A stretch of 45,673 bases of DNA from Limisphaerales bacterium (GTDB lineage: Bacteria; Verrucomicrobiota; Verrucomicrobiia; Limisphaerales; UBA11358), in contig PMOA01000139.1 in assembly GCA_003161635.1 (NCBI GenBank), positions 54,782 to 100,454 on the forward strand, written 5' to 3'. Below the pieces are notes generated by a model. That model did no database searches. It was given only the letters and a program-made list of their open reading frames with translations, and was not told where the DNA came from. Each line of letters opens with the position of its first letter. Position 1 is the first letter of the stretch. Below, one piece after another: positions 15,408-23,917 of this stretch. The position numbers and the translations under genes were made by a program.

Positions 15408-16967
15408 TTAATCCCGCGATCTTGATTTCGATTCACTGTCCGGCGACGGCGCTTTCTTTCGCTGATCCCTGGGGAAAAGTTGGGCACAGACTAGGAAAAG
15501 CAGCGCGATGAGCGTTTTGCCAGAGAACAGGCAGATGGTGCAGGCGATCAACAGTCCGGCCCAAACACCCAGTTGTGCTCCGGGGCGGCGAAGAACCATC
15601 GAGGGATGTTGTTTCCGCCACTGACGGAGTGACAGGATTGGGGTTATCAGCAGAATCAGGCCAAGCCCGAATTGCAGTGCCAAAAAAATCAAGACGAACC
15701 CTGGCATAGAACCACCAGTCTTGATGGAAACCCCTTCAGCCGGCAAACGTGTGAGATTAAATAGAATGGCGGCTTCACCGAGGTAAGGAGCATCGGCCGC
15801 ATTGGAAAGCAGCCGGGGAAAGAGTCGCGTGCCATTTGGAAGAGGCCAAGAGGCAACTAACATCTCGGCGGTTAGCGGATAGGCGTGCTCAAAGTGTCCA
15901 TTGACACGGGCCGCGCCAACACCAAATGCGCAAGCGGCACAACCGAAACCTTTGAGAACCGGTCCGGCATCCACGTCAGCATACCAGTCGTTTCGGGGCA
16001 AATCTTTTGGAAACTCCCGGAATCCGGCACAGGTCCAGGTTTCCTGCCAGAAATACTGGGCATAAAGGTCATACCATTTTCGAGCCTGTTCCGGCCAGAT
16101 TTCCGGGGAGAAAAGCGAGACATAAGAATTACCACAGCCGCGGCTTGAATCAACGGGTTCTCCCAGCGGGGCGACGGCGAAGTAGGGGACCAATCCCCGG
16201 GAATCCAATGCCTCGTTCTGAAAGCCGCGTAAGGCACGAGCAACGAAGGCTGAATGATCCGTGCCAAGGACCTCGTCTGCCCGATGAATCATCGCCATCG
16301 CAGTCAATACGTCGCCCGGATAGCATTGGCCCGGATAATCATCCAACAAGCCATGGTGACTGGCGTCCAGTTCGGCGGATAAACTGTCAACCTGATCCCT
16401 TAGCAAAGGCAGATATTCCTTATCTCCGGTAAGCCGGGTGTGGCTGGCAAGCGCCGAAATGACGAGCATCCGGTAGAATACATTTTCGGTTTTCAAATAT
16501 TTTTTGCCCCAGTGCAGTTTGACCCAGTTTGCTTGTTTGGGATCGATGACGAGACGTGTCGCAACTTCGATGGCCCCGTGGGCATAAACTTTTGGGGCAA
16601 CAGTGTAAGGAGAGTGGCCTTGTTCCCATTCCGCTTGGAGTGATTCCGTCGCCCAAAGATAGAAGACCGCTCCGAAAAGTGGCCATTCCGTTCCTGAAAA
16701 GTTGGTGGTGGGCAATTCTGTCGCACGCGTGGAAGCAAGACGTTTCCCGGCCCATCGCTCAAACTGGGGCGATAAAACGCGGTGGAGCTTCCAGGCGGAT
16801 CGAGGGATGCCGGCGGAACGGATGTTCGGATCCGACAAGTCGTGGATGGTGATAACTCCGGGGATCAAAAAAAAGAGCAACGCGATCAGAACCAAAATAG
16901 CGGCATTGGAATAGCGGCAGATGCCCATCAAAACAGGCGCTGATGTTGGCTGACTTGACGGCATCAT
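15408..16967 (-). CDS. Membrane-anchored helical-barrel-like protein of unknown function, paralogue A
   Basis: 519 residues. A membrane helix lies near the N-terminus (about 22-42) and two or three at the C-terminus (about 430-490); the middle part (about 60-420) is rich in helices and aromatics. It shares two blocks with the 395-residue protein encoded at 17306-18493: a YPxxC block with downstream D(H)SA (DDYPGQCYPGD, GTDHSAFVARAL) and an ADVDAGP block. This pattern recalls alpha/alpha-toroid enzymes, but I cannot name a reaction. It follows the 92-residue membrane protein gene by 13 nt. Confidence 0.7.
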   Translation of the reverse strand: MMPSSQPTSAPVLMGICRYSNAAILVLIALLFFLIPGVITIHDLSDPNIRSAGIPRSAWKLHRVLSPQFERWAGKRLASTRATELPTTNFSGTEWPLFGAVFYLWATESLQAEWEQGHSPYTVAPKVYAHGAIEVATRLVIDPKQANWVKLHWGKKYLKTENVFYRMLVISALASHTRLTGDKEYLPLLRDQVDSLSAELDASHHGLLDDYPGQCYPGDVLTAMAMIHRADEVLGTDHSAFVARALRGFQNEALDSRGLVPYFAVAPLGEPVDSSRGCGNSYVSLFSPEIWPEQARKWYDLYAQYFWQETWTCAGFREFPKDLPRNDWYADVDAGPVLKGFGCAACAFGVGAARVNGHFEHAYPLTAEMLVASWPLPNGTRLFPRLLSNAADAPYLGEAAILFNLTRLPAEGVSIKTGGSMPGFVLIFLALQFGLGLILLITPILSLRQWRKQHPSMVLRRPGAQLGVWAGLLIACTICLFSGKTLIALLFLVCAQLFPRDQRKKAPSPDSESKSRSRD

Positions 16968-16980
16968 GTTTTTTTAGGCT

Positions 16981-17259
16981 TTATGTCCGTGGTCCCGAGA
17001 AATTTTCTTCTTTTCGAACGCATCGCTGCCAAACCATCAGTATCAACGCTGCCAAAACCAGCACCGGAACCAGAATGACGGACGCTAGGTACAACAAGAG
17101 GTAAATCAGCGCCAGAAATCCTGAAAGTTTCCAGCCCGCGGCCACCGAACCGACCGTCCCATTCAACACGCTGGTAAACTCCCGCAGTCCGGCGAGATGC
17201 GCCAGCAGAAACAGCACGCTGACACCCAACGCACGTTGCAACAAATCCCTGGCCGACAA
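16981..17259 (-). CDS. Small membrane protein of unknown function
   Basis: 92 residues with two or three hydrophobic helices (about 10-26 and 45-78), ending in a short basic tail. TTG 17259 is the most likely start; no ATG or GTG lies in frame between it and the end of the upstream gene. The frame stays open upstream through KNFWQKLAVSRRAEF, so the true start could be an unusual codon or a frameshift near 17309. It lies between the two helical-barrel-like paralogues in a tight gene row, which suggests a shared membrane complex. Confidence 0.6.
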   Translation of the reverse strand: MSARDLLQRALGVSVLFLLAHLAGLREFTSVLNGTVGSVAAGWKLSGFLALIYLLLYLASVILVPVLVLAALILMVWQRCVRKEENFSGPRT

Positions 17260-17305
17260 AAATTCCGCCCGCCGGGAAACTGCGAGTTTCTGCCAAAAAT
17301 TTTTA

Positions 17306-18493
17306 TCATGGTTTTGCCCCCGTTTTCACCTTTTGCCAGAGCGGCCCGAGCGTCGCAGCGTAGAGCAAAGCGGCGTCGCCGACCTGGTTGCTCGCGCAGT
17401 ATTTCAACCGTCCGCGCGTTCGTGAGGGAAATCCGGCAAAATCCAGCATGGCCGCGAGCGAGGTGAGAAATTTCCCGTCGTTGAATGTGCTGGCGCCGAT
17501 GAAGGCCATGCCGCTCGATCCGGCGCTGATCTCAAACCACGGAATAATCGGGCCGGAATCAACGTCAGCCTCGCCCTTCCATGATTTCGGCCATTCATGC
17601 GCGTAACCGAAACCCAGCGTGATTTCACCGAGTTCCTTCCGGGCGCGCTGGTATTGGTCGCGGGCGAAATCCTCGTCCAGCAGTTGCAAGGAATGCGCCA
17701 CCATCCAGATGGTCGAGCCTTCCGGGCCGTCCAGCGGGATGCCGTCCGCCGTGAAGCTGGAAATCAGCAGGCCCGATTTGGGGTCCACGAGCTTTTGCCT
17801 GGCCATGGCAATCCAGTCACGGATCAAAGCCGAATGATCGCTGCCGTCGAGATAATCGGCCACCTTGATGGCATCCAGCGCGACACAATGATCGAACATC
17901 CAGCATTCATCAGGATAACTCTCCAGCAACATCCGCGGACCTTTCTGAAGGCGTCCGACGATGGCGTTTACGCGCCCGGTCAGCAGCAGCCGGTATTTCG
18001 GCTTTTCTTCGATTACCCGGCGTGAGGCCAGCATCAAGGCAATCTCACCGTCCAGAAACAAGCTATGCGCCGGTTGCACAAGATAATGCCGGTCTTTGGC
18101 GTAAGGCATCAGAAAGAAATACATCCCCTCCTGTTTTTCGAGCCGGAGAGTTTCATCAATGATTTGGTCCATCGTCTGGAGGTAAAGCGGTTTGGACGCC
18201 GGATCGCGCAAGGCCATGTTGGCCAGCGACCAGACCAGATAGCTTCGCCCCATGAAATCCCATTCCGCATTGCTGGCCCGCATTTTTTTCAGTTCCTGTT
18301 CGCGCAAGGCCGGTTCGGTCCAGAGTTGCAGATGTCGGGCCGCGAGCTGGCGCGCCTTGGGGGAGAGTCCTTGATTTTGGCGAAAGTTCGACAGGGGGCG
18401 GGTGAAAACGAGATGCAGGCACGGCAGCCAGATGATCGCAGCGACCACCAAAGCCGCCAGTCCGGCCAGGATTCTTGCGATTCGCGATTTCAT
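17306..18493 (-). CDS. Helical-barrel-like protein of unknown function, paralogue B
   Basis: 395 residues with an N-terminal membrane or signal helix (about 9-33) and a long helical periplasmic part. Shared with paralogue A are ESYPDECWMFDH with GSDHSALIRDW (about 205-240) and EADVDSGPIIPWFEI (about 305-320). Cys and Asp residues in these blocks could be catalytic. The start ATG overlaps the stop of the Yip1-like gene upstream (ATGA). Function unknown; a carbohydrate- or lipid-active toroid is a guess from shape only. Confidence 0.7.
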   Translation of the reverse strand: MKSRIARILAGLAALVVAAIIWLPCLHLVFTRPLSNFRQNQGLSPKARQLAARHLQLWTEPALREQELKKMRASNAEWDFMGRSYLVWSLANMALRDPASKPLYLQTMDQIIDETLRLEKQEGMYFFLMPYAKDRHYLVQPAHSLFLDGEIALMLASRRVIEEKPKYRLLLTGRVNAIVGRLQKGPRMLLESYPDECWMFDHCVALDAIKVADYLDGSDHSALIRDWIAMARQKLVDPKSGLLISSFTADGIPLDGPEGSTIWMVAHSLQLLDEDFARDQYQRARKELGEITLGFGYAHEWPKSWKGEADVDSGPIIPWFEISAGSSGMAFIGASTFNDGKFLTSLAAMLDFAGFPSRTRGRLKYCASNQVGDAALLYAATLGPLWQKVKTGAKP

Positions 18494-19206
18494 GATAATA
18501 TCAACCGGCGCGCTGCCTCGAAGACCGTTTCAAAAAAACTGCCGTGAAAATATTCGCGTCCAATAAACTCCACCGACCGCGCCGGGTCCCAGATAAACGG
18601 CCGCAGCACCCAGCAAATTTGACTGCCGAGAAACAGGTTCCCCGCCAGCCACGCGAACAGAACCTTCCGGGCCGTGAACACACTGCGCGCCCATTCCGAC
18701 AGGAGCGGCAGCAAATGCACATTGCCCACAATACCAGCTAACGCGATGAAGCCCGCCAACGTCAATTGCATGACGCCATACTCCGGGGACGACAACTGCA
18801 TCGCAGCCGTGAGCGGCGGCGTGTTCCAGACCACAAACCACGCAACCGGGCTCAGCGCACCCAGCACCAGCGACATGACGGCGAAGCTCATCAAAACCAC
18901 TGCCAGCGACTGGCGGAAAGTCAAGTTGAGACCGAGCAATGGTGCCAGCATTCCGTTCAGCAATCCGTTGCCCAAAGTGGTCAGCAGGATGGCCAGTGGA
19001 AGTTTGATGCCGGTATAGAGCGCCTGCCAAGGACCCCGCCATGATCCCATGACAGCACCATAAACGCCCGCGCCAATCACAATGGCGACGACGCAAAACA
19101 TCACAAGATTCAATTGCCGGCGCAACACCCACTCGCGGAGCAGTTCCGGCCGGGCGCGCAGAAAAACGCCAATGGAACCCAACCGTACAGGCTGGTGGTC
19201 ATGCAA
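18490..19206 (-). CDS. Yip1-like polytopic membrane protein C
   Basis: 238 residues with about five membrane helices. It aligns by eye with the 239-residue protein encoded at 20049-20768: VIGAGVYGAVMGSWRGPWQA, GNGLLNGMLAPLLGLN, and the C-terminal FAWLAGNLFLGSQICWVLRP followed by FIWDP. Proteins of this kind are often annotated as Yip1-family membrane proteins. Third of three consecutive related genes. Confidence 0.72.
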   Translation of the reverse strand: MHDHQPVRLGSIGVFLRARPELLREWVLRRQLNLVMFCVVAIVIGAGVYGAVMGSWRGPWQALYTGIKLPLAILLTTLGNGLLNGMLAPLLGLNLTFRQSLAVVLMSFAVMSLVLGALSPVAWFVVWNTPPLTAAMQLSSPEYGVMQLTLAGFIALAGIVGNVHLLPLLSEWARSVFTARKVLFAWLAGNLFLGSQICWVLRPFIWDPARSVEFIGREYFHGSFFETVFEAARRLILS

Positions 19207-19255
19207 TTGAGTCGCTGGGTTGTGTTCAATCGTAGGTACAGTTTTAACAGGACGA

Positions 19256-20029
19256 TCACCGCGATTCTGATTTTGATGCCTCGTCTTGCGCTTTCAAACA
19301 GTCGCCCCAGTGAGCCATAAAGAATTTTTTCTCCGTCGGTAAAAACGTTTCCGAAGTCCCCAAGATGGGTCGCAGCGCGGTGGTCATTTGCACGGCCACC
19401 AGCAGGAAGATGACCACCCAGGTGCGGAAACCGGCAAGTGATCTGGCGTTCGAGTGCGAAAATCCGGCTTCCAGAAATCGCAGTCCGAACAGCGTCGCGA
19501 TGAACCAGAAAACCAGATGCAGTGTGCCCATCCAGGCGAGCGATTCCGTGGACTGCGAGAAAATCCACGCCACCGGAGCGAAGCCAATCAACAGGATGGT
19601 CATCAACATGAGCAACCCTGCCAGCAGGCCGCCGACTTCAATCAATCGCGCCTGCGAACCGCCCAGACAGGTGAAAATGTAAAGACTCGGCAGACAAATC
19701 AGCGCCGAAATCATCAGCCCCACCGCGATTTTGACCGGTGCGGCCCAAAGTTGTGTGCCGCCGGAAAATGTGCCGGCCACCACGCCGTAAATCAAAGCAC
19801 ACACAACCGAGACGAACAGCATCGCTGTAATCAACCGCCCCGCGCCCGGCTGGCGCAACTGGAACATCACGCGCCGCGGGTGGCGCAGGACGGCCTCAAT
19901 GGCGACAATGACGTTCGGGATCGCGACGCGCTCGGACGGGTCATCGCCCAGCGGTCGCGGGCCGCTGGCAGGCATCACGGGCGGGAGTTGCGGTGGAATT
20001 TGGGGCGGGATTGGATTTTGATCGTTCAT
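19256..20029 (-). CDS. Yip1-like polytopic membrane protein B with Pro-rich N-terminus
   Basis: 257 residues. A Pro-rich N-terminus (IPPQIPPQLPPVMP) is followed by about five helices. It is more diverged than its two neighbours but keeps the pattern YGVVAGTFSGG, a PVKIAVGLMISALICLPSLY block and a C-terminal LRPILGTSETFLP. It starts 19 nt after gene A ends. The three-protein set may form a hetero-oligomer; this is inferred. Confidence 0.7.
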   Translation of the reverse strand: MNDQNPIPPQIPPQLPPVMPASGPRPLGDDPSERVAIPNVIVAIEAVLRHPRRVMFQLRQPGAGRLITAMLFVSVVCALIYGVVAGTFSGGTQLWAAPVKIAVGLMISALICLPSLYIFTCLGGSQARLIEVGGLLAGLLMLMTILLIGFAPVAWIFSQSTESLAWMGTLHLVFWFIATLFGLRFLEAGFSHSNARSLAGFRTWVVIFLLVAVQMTTALRPILGTSETFLPTEKKFFMAHWGDCLKAQDEASKSESR

Positions 20030-20048
20030 AGGTCAATGATGTTTTGGT

Positions 20049-20768
20049 TTAATCGAATTGCTGGAAAATTTGCAGCAGCGAATGGAAAATATTTTCATAA
20101 AAATTTCCGTGAAGCGCCGCTGCGCGGAAAAACTCCACGGGCAACAACGGCGACCCGATGAATGGGCGTAAAGTCCACGAAAGCTGGCTCCCGAGAAACA
20201 GATTGACTGCCAGCCACGCGAACAACACCCGGCGCGCGACAGTCCGGCTGCCGCCCAGCTGCGCGAGCAGTTGAAACAAACGCACATTGCCTGTTATGCC
20301 GGCGAAAGCAATGACGGCGACATGCGTGAGCTTGATAAAACTATAGGTCGATCCGGAAACCGCTTCCGGCGACATTGATGGCGCGTTCCAAACCATGAAT
20401 GCCAGCAGCGGGCTGAACGCGCCGAGAATGGCCGCCGCAATGACAAAGCTCATCAAAATGGCCGAGAAAGACTGGCGGAACGGGATGTTCAAGCCCAGCA
20501 ACGGCGCGAGCATGGCGTTGAGCAGCGCATTGCCGCCGGTGGTAAACAGGATGATGAGCGGGAATTTGACGGCCGTGAAAAGCGCCTGTTGCGGATCGCG
20601 CCACCAACCCATCGCTGCGCCATAAAGTCCCGCGCCAACGATGATGACGACAACGTGCAGTGCAAGCCGTCGCGCGCTCCATTGCCCGGCCCAGGCCGCG
20701 ATCCTCTCCGGCTCGCCGCACAATAGCACGCTGATTTCGCGTGGATTTAATTCGTCAAGCGCATACAT
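20049..20768 (-). CDS. Yip1-like polytopic membrane protein A
   Basis: 239 residues with about five membrane helices and a short soluble N-terminus (MYALDELNPREISVLLCGEP). Shared blocks with protein C are VGAGLYGAAMGWWRDPQQA, GNALLNAMLAPLLGLN and FAWLAVNLFLGSQLSWTLRP. The ATG lies inside the end of ispH (22-nt overlap), so translation is probably coupled to ispH. First gene of the Yip1-like trio. Confidence 0.72.
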   Translation of the reverse strand: MYALDELNPREISVLLCGEPERIAAWAGQWSARRLALHVVVIIVGAGLYGAAMGWWRDPQQALFTAVKFPLIILFTTGGNALLNAMLAPLLGLNIPFRQSFSAILMSFVIAAAILGAFSPLLAFMVWNAPSMSPEAVSGSTYSFIKLTHVAVIAFAGITGNVRLFQLLAQLGGSRTVARRVLFAWLAVNLFLGSQLSWTLRPFIGSPLLPVEFFRAAALHGNFYENIFHSLLQIFQQFD

Positions 20769-21637
20769 AAAAGCTTTTCAGCCATTTTCGCGCCCGTTGA
20801 AACAGGCGTGATTTGCATCAGCCGCTGTTCAACCGCGTTGATAACAGAATCCGGCGTCGAAGTGCCAGCCGTAATCCCGACGATCTGTGCGTCGGCGAAC
20901 CAATTGATCTGCAAATCTTCCGCTGCTTGCACGTGGTGCACGCACGAACAAAAACGGGAACAGATCTTGACCAGTTCCTGCGTGTTGTTGCTGTGCTCGC
21001 CGCCGATGACGACCACCACGTCGCACTTTTGAGCGAGTTCAATGGCCGCGTTCTGCCGCTGCTTCGTCGGCTGGCAGACGGTGTCAATGAAACACACTTC
21101 CGACTGCGGAAAGCGCTTGCGAATCAACTGCACGAGATGCCGGACCTTGTCAATCGGCTGCGTCGTCTGCGAAACGACACCGAATCGCGGACGCTCGCAA
21201 AGTTTCGCCACGTCTTCCTCACCCAGCACCACGTCGAATTCATCCAGATCCCCGGTTAGGCCGCGCACTTCCACGTGATCGCGCTTGCCAATGATAACCG
21301 GGTGAAAACCTTTACGCACGAGCTTGGCCAGGCTGCGATGGGCAACATGAACGAGCGGGCAGGTCGCTTCGAGCACGTTCAGACCGCGTCCGCGCGTTTC
21401 GTTGATCACGCGTTCCGACGTGCCGTGGGCTGTGACCATCACCGTCCGCGTGCCCACACCGGCGGGGTGCTGCGCCAGACGGATGCCCTGCGCGCGCAAT
21501 TCCGCCAGCACGGTTTCGTTATGGACGAGATCGCCCAGAATGGTCAGCGGCTCCTGTTTCGCGGCCCCCAGCGCCAGCGCGATGGCGTCCTTTACCCCAA
21601 AACACATGCCCAGATGCTCGGCCCGGATGATTTTCAT
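20747..21637 (-). CDS. ispH: 4-hydroxy-3-methylbut-2-enyl diphosphate reductase
   Basis: Last enzyme of the MEP isoprenoid pathway, an Fe-S reductase that makes IPP and DMAPP. The start taken is ATG 21637 with GAGG 7 nt upstream; a TTG two codons earlier is possible. The 296 residues include the three cluster cysteines (C12 in GMCFGV, C93 in EATCPLV, C188 in DTVCQPTKQRQ) and the substrate motifs HNE near 39, TAHG near 69, SNNTQEL and TAGTSTP. The MEP pathway feeds hopanoid synthesis, which fits the HpnN-like exporter at the window start. It leads a long minus-strand unit and has a TTACTTTGT dyad just upstream. Confidence 0.96.
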   Translation of the reverse strand: MKIIRAEHLGMCFGVKDAIALALGAAKQEPLTILGDLVHNETVLAELRAQGIRLAQHPAGVGTRTVMVTAHGTSERVINETRGRGLNVLEATCPLVHVAHRSLAKLVRKGFHPVIIGKRDHVEVRGLTGDLDEFDVVLGEEDVAKLCERPRFGVVSQTTQPIDKVRHLVQLIRKRFPQSEVCFIDTVCQPTKQRQNAAIELAQKCDVVVVIGGEHSNNTQELVKICSRFCSCVHHVQAAEDLQINWFADAQIVGITAGTSTPDSVINAVEQRLMQITPVSTGAKMAEKLLCMRLTN

Positions 21638-21658
21638 GATCAACCTCGTGGAGTTAAT

Positions 21659-21679
21659 TTACTTTGTATCACAAAGTAA
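21659..21679. promoter_or_regulatory. TTACTTTGT-N3-ACAAAGTAA operator upstream of ispH
   Basis: Perfect 9-bp arms with a 3-nt centre, 21 nt upstream of the ispH ATG and in the spacer downstream of the winged-helix regulator gene. A close variant (17 of 21 positions) sits just upstream of the regulator operon at 22640-22660. Probable binding site of that regulator. Confidence 0.65.
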
Positions 21680-21714
21680 GTGACCATGCCGATTTGATTC
21701 TGTTCAAAAGATTT

Positions 21715-22023
21715 TTATTTACCCTTGTTTTGCCGGACGATTTGTTCCAGCAGATTGATGTATTCAGCGAATGCCTTGCGACCGGCGGGGGTGAGCGAGC
21801 AGGTCGTGAGCGGACGGTTGTTTTGATACGACTTGGCCACGGCCACGTAGCCTTCCTGTTGCAACGCGCGGATGTGGGTGGTGAGGTTGCCGTCGGTCAT
21901 GGTCAGCGCGTCGCGCAGTTCGGTGAACGACAGTTCCGGCGAGGCGGCCAGCATGGACATGATGGTCAGCCGGCCCTTCTCGTGAATCACGCGGTTGAGC
22001 TGTAGGAACGGTTCCGGGTTCAC
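21715..22023 (-). CDS. Winged-helix transcriptional regulator (HTH_34/MarR-like)
   Basis: 102 residues, a one-domain winged helix. Visible are a dimer helix (LNRVIHEKGRLTIMSML), the recognition region SFTELRDALTMTDGNLTTHI and the wing GYVAVAKSYQNNRPLTTCSL, then TPAGRKAFAEYINLL. This pattern fits the small HTH_34-type proteins often encoded next to a membrane protein. The GTG start overlaps the stop of that membrane protein gene (GTGA). The two nearby TTACTTTGT dyads suggest autoregulation and control of the ispH unit. Confidence 0.88.
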   Translation of the reverse strand: MNPEPFLQLNRVIHEKGRLTIMSMLAASPELSFTELRDALTMTDGNLTTHIRALQQEGYVAVAKSYQNNRPLTTCSLTPAGRKAFAEYINLLEQIVRQNKGK

Positions 22024-22634
22024 GCCGCATTCTTTCCCTTTTCGGTCAGGTACAAATACGTGCCGTAAGCCAGATGCAGCACACCGAAGAAAAAGCCCAT
22101 CAGCCAGTGTGCGTTTAATTCAACATCCGGCTGGGCAATTCCCAAAAAGAGCAGGCTTCCACAGGCCAGTCCGATATAAATCCACCCAAATAATTTCACG
22201 CCGCGCGGCATGAAAAATCCCGCCGCATGCAGTGCGCAGCCGTAAAACAGCAGCCAGATGAAAGTCAGGACGACCGCGTTGGCCAGCCCCACAAACACGA
22301 AGACGAAACCCAGGCACATTCCCGCCGTCAAAGGCGGCAGCAAAGCCTGGGTCACCCGCCGCGTCGGCGGCGACCAGAACGGCTCGTGATCCCTGAGTGC
22401 CTGCCGCCGGGCGATGAGCAAGGCACCGGCAACAGCCACAAACGCGGTGCCCAGCCAAAATCCGCCGAACGCCCGCGGCGAATCCAGATGCAAAGCCAAA
22501 CCAATCGCCGCGGCGAACACGCCGGTAAAACCGGCAAAGAGCATGATGGGCGCGAGCGCCCGCCGGTACACGGCGGAGCGTTCCATCAAAGTGCGGATGG
22601 TTTGAAGATGCTCAACGGCCCAGTTTGATTCCAT
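22020..22634 (-). CDS. Membrane protein partnered with the winged-helix regulator
   Basis: 204 residues. A soluble N-terminal stretch (VEHLQTIRTLMERSAVYRRA) is followed by about six hydrophobic helices. Proteins with this NHLQTIRxLMERSAxYRR-type start are commonly encoded directly upstream of HTH_34 regulators in Planctomycetes, Acidobacteria and Verrucomicrobia; function unknown. The ATG lies only 5 nt from the operator-like dyad, so the message may be leaderless or nearly so. Confidence 0.78.
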   Translation of the reverse strand: MESNWAVEHLQTIRTLMERSAVYRRALAPIMLFAGFTGVFAAAIGLALHLDSPRAFGGFWLGTAFVAVAGALLIARRQALRDHEPFWSPPTRRVTQALLPPLTAGMCLGFVFVFVGLANAVVLTFIWLLFYGCALHAAGFFMPRGVKLFGWIYIGLACGSLLFLGIAQPDVELNAHWLMGFFFGVLHLAYGTYLYLTEKGKNAA

Positions 22635-22639
22635 GACAA

Positions 22640-22660
22640 TTACTTTGCATTACAAAGCCA
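22640..22660. promoter_or_regulatory. TTACTTTG-type operator upstream of the regulator operon
   Basis: Same 21-nt pattern as 21659-21679 with four differences (core ACTTTG-N4-ACAAAG). It ends directly before the membrane protein-regulator operon, as expected for an autoregulatory site. Confidence 0.6.
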
Positions 22661-22856
22661 AAGTTGGCAAGCAAAAAATGCCCCCAAAAAAAGTTTTAAA
22701 GTCATGAAAAGATCGAGGACGAAGAAGAACAGGATGCTTCCTGAATTTGCGTTTCCAGTCCGGAGCCTGTCAGCTTGCTTTCCCCGGTGGTTACGCCGAT
22801 GCTTTTTCCGCTTGAAGCCGCCGCCCAAATACATTCCGCCGTTGGGTTCGGGGAAA

Positions 22857-23219
22857 ATGTCTGCCCGCCGTCGCGTGCTCGCGCAATGGCGCGGCGTGGA
22901 CCTCACACCGCTCGAAACCGCGCGGGCCGTGCGCGCGCGCCGCGTCGGCGACGTGCTGCCGCAGGTAACGAAGGATTTGCACATGGACCAGCGCCGGGCC
23001 GAGGCGGAAATCGTCAAGGTGTGGAATTCGCTGATCGACCCGAACATCGTCGCGCACGCGCAGCCGGTGGGGGTGCGGAAAGGCACGCTGTTCGTGAACG
23101 TGGACAGCAGCGTGTGGCTCTCGGAAATCGTCCGCTACCGCCGCAAGGAAATTCTCGACCGGTTGCAGCACAGCTTCGGGCGGGATTTGATCCAGCGCAT
23201 TTCGTTCCGCGTCGGGTGA
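22857..23219 (+). CDS. DUF721 (DciA-like) protein
   Basis: 120 residues from ATG 22857; the frame stays open upstream to 22704, but that part is unusually Cys/Phe/Arg-rich and lacks a ribosome site. The C-terminal half matches DUF721: VWNSLIDPNIVAHAQPVGVR, GTLFVNVDSSVWLSEI, and LDRLQHSFGRDLIQRISFRVG. DUF721 includes DciA, the loader or helper of the replicative helicase DnaB in bacteria without DnaC. The N-terminal basic stretch (SARRRVLAQWRGVD) could bind DNA. The start is uncertain. Confidence 0.82.
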   Translation: MSARRRVLAQWRGVDLTPLETARAVRARRVGDVLPQVTKDLHMDQRRAEAEIVKVWNSLIDPNIVAHAQPVGVRKGTLFVNVDSSVWLSEIVRYRRKEILDRLQHSFGRDLIQRISFRVG

Positions 23220-23233
23220 AAATCTTTTTGCTC

Positions 23234-23308
23234 GTAGCAGCCGACGTGAGTCGGCTCTGATTTTTGGAGGAGAATGAGCGGACTCATCCCGCATTGCGGG
23301 ACTGCTAC
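23234..23308. repeat. GTAGCAG-type palindromic element, intergenic copy
   Basis: 75 nt with ends GTAGCAG (23234-23240) and CTGCTAC (23302-23308). It encloses the hairpins AGCCGAC-GTGA-GTCGGCT and TCCCGCA-T-TGCGGGA. The first hairpin with its flank corresponds, in reverse orientation, to the right half of the element inside mutS at 27932-28001. Located between DUF721 and sixA. Confidence 0.85.
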
Positions 23309-23312
23309 AAAC

Positions 23313-23816
23313 TTAGCCCATCAACTTCATCTGCCCTGGCGTAAGCAGCCACACGAGCGTCGCGCATCGGCCCAACCGCAGTGATTCCGCCTCCAGCTTG
23401 CCCAAGCCGCCCTTCTTCAAATCAATCGCCACGCCCGTTTCACCCGCCGTTAGCAGCGCGATCAGTTGGCTCAAATAAGGTTCATGGCCGACGAGCAAAA
23501 CGTTTTCCGGCACAGGCTTTAATTCATTCAATTGCCGGATCAACGCCTTCGGATTGCCGTCGGGCGTCAGCGCATCCGAAAATCCGAGTTGCTTTTTCAG
23601 CTTCAGCGATTCAGCGATGATTTCGGCGGTTTGCTTTGCCCGTAAAAACGGACTGGAAAAGATCAGGGCGAACCGCAAATCCATTTTCTTCATCGCGCCG
23701 GCGATTTGCCGAAGCTGGTGCCTGCCTTTGGGTGTGAGCGGGCGCTCGGAATCTTTCTCGTAACCCGGCGTGCCGGGTTCCACCGCGATGCCGTGCCGCA
23801 AAACGTAAAGGTTCAT
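23313..23816 (-). CDS. sixA: SixA-type phosphohistidine phosphatase
   Basis: 167 residues from ATG 23816, normal for the family. It is a histidine phosphatase-fold protein with the catalytic RHG at residues 6-8 (LYVLRHGIA), SERPLTPKGRHQ near 23-34, SSPFLRAKQTAEI near 54-66 and the second catalytic His in VLLVGHEPYLS near 107. SixA removes phosphate from His in phosphotransfer domains. It is divergent from ppx, with about 100 nt between them. Confidence 0.9.
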   Translation of the reverse strand: MNLYVLRHGIAVEPGTPGYEKDSERPLTPKGRHQLRQIAGAMKKMDLRFALIFSSPFLRAKQTAEIIAESLKLKKQLGFSDALTPDGNPKALIRQLNELKPVPENVLLVGHEPYLSQLIALLTAGETGVAIDLKKGGLGKLEAESLRLGRCATLVWLLTPGQMKLMG

Positions 23817-23917
23817 GGCGGAAAAATACACGCCGCCGGCTTCAGCGCAACGCTGCACAGAAATGTAACATTTTTTCGCTTGGGCTTTCGCAATCGCGCT
23901 TCGTAGTCTGATGGCTC

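Noticed and set aside
22704-22856. Longer N-terminus of the DUF721 protein
   Set aside because: Unusual Cys/Phe/Arg-rich composition and no ribosome site; kept only as an alternative start.
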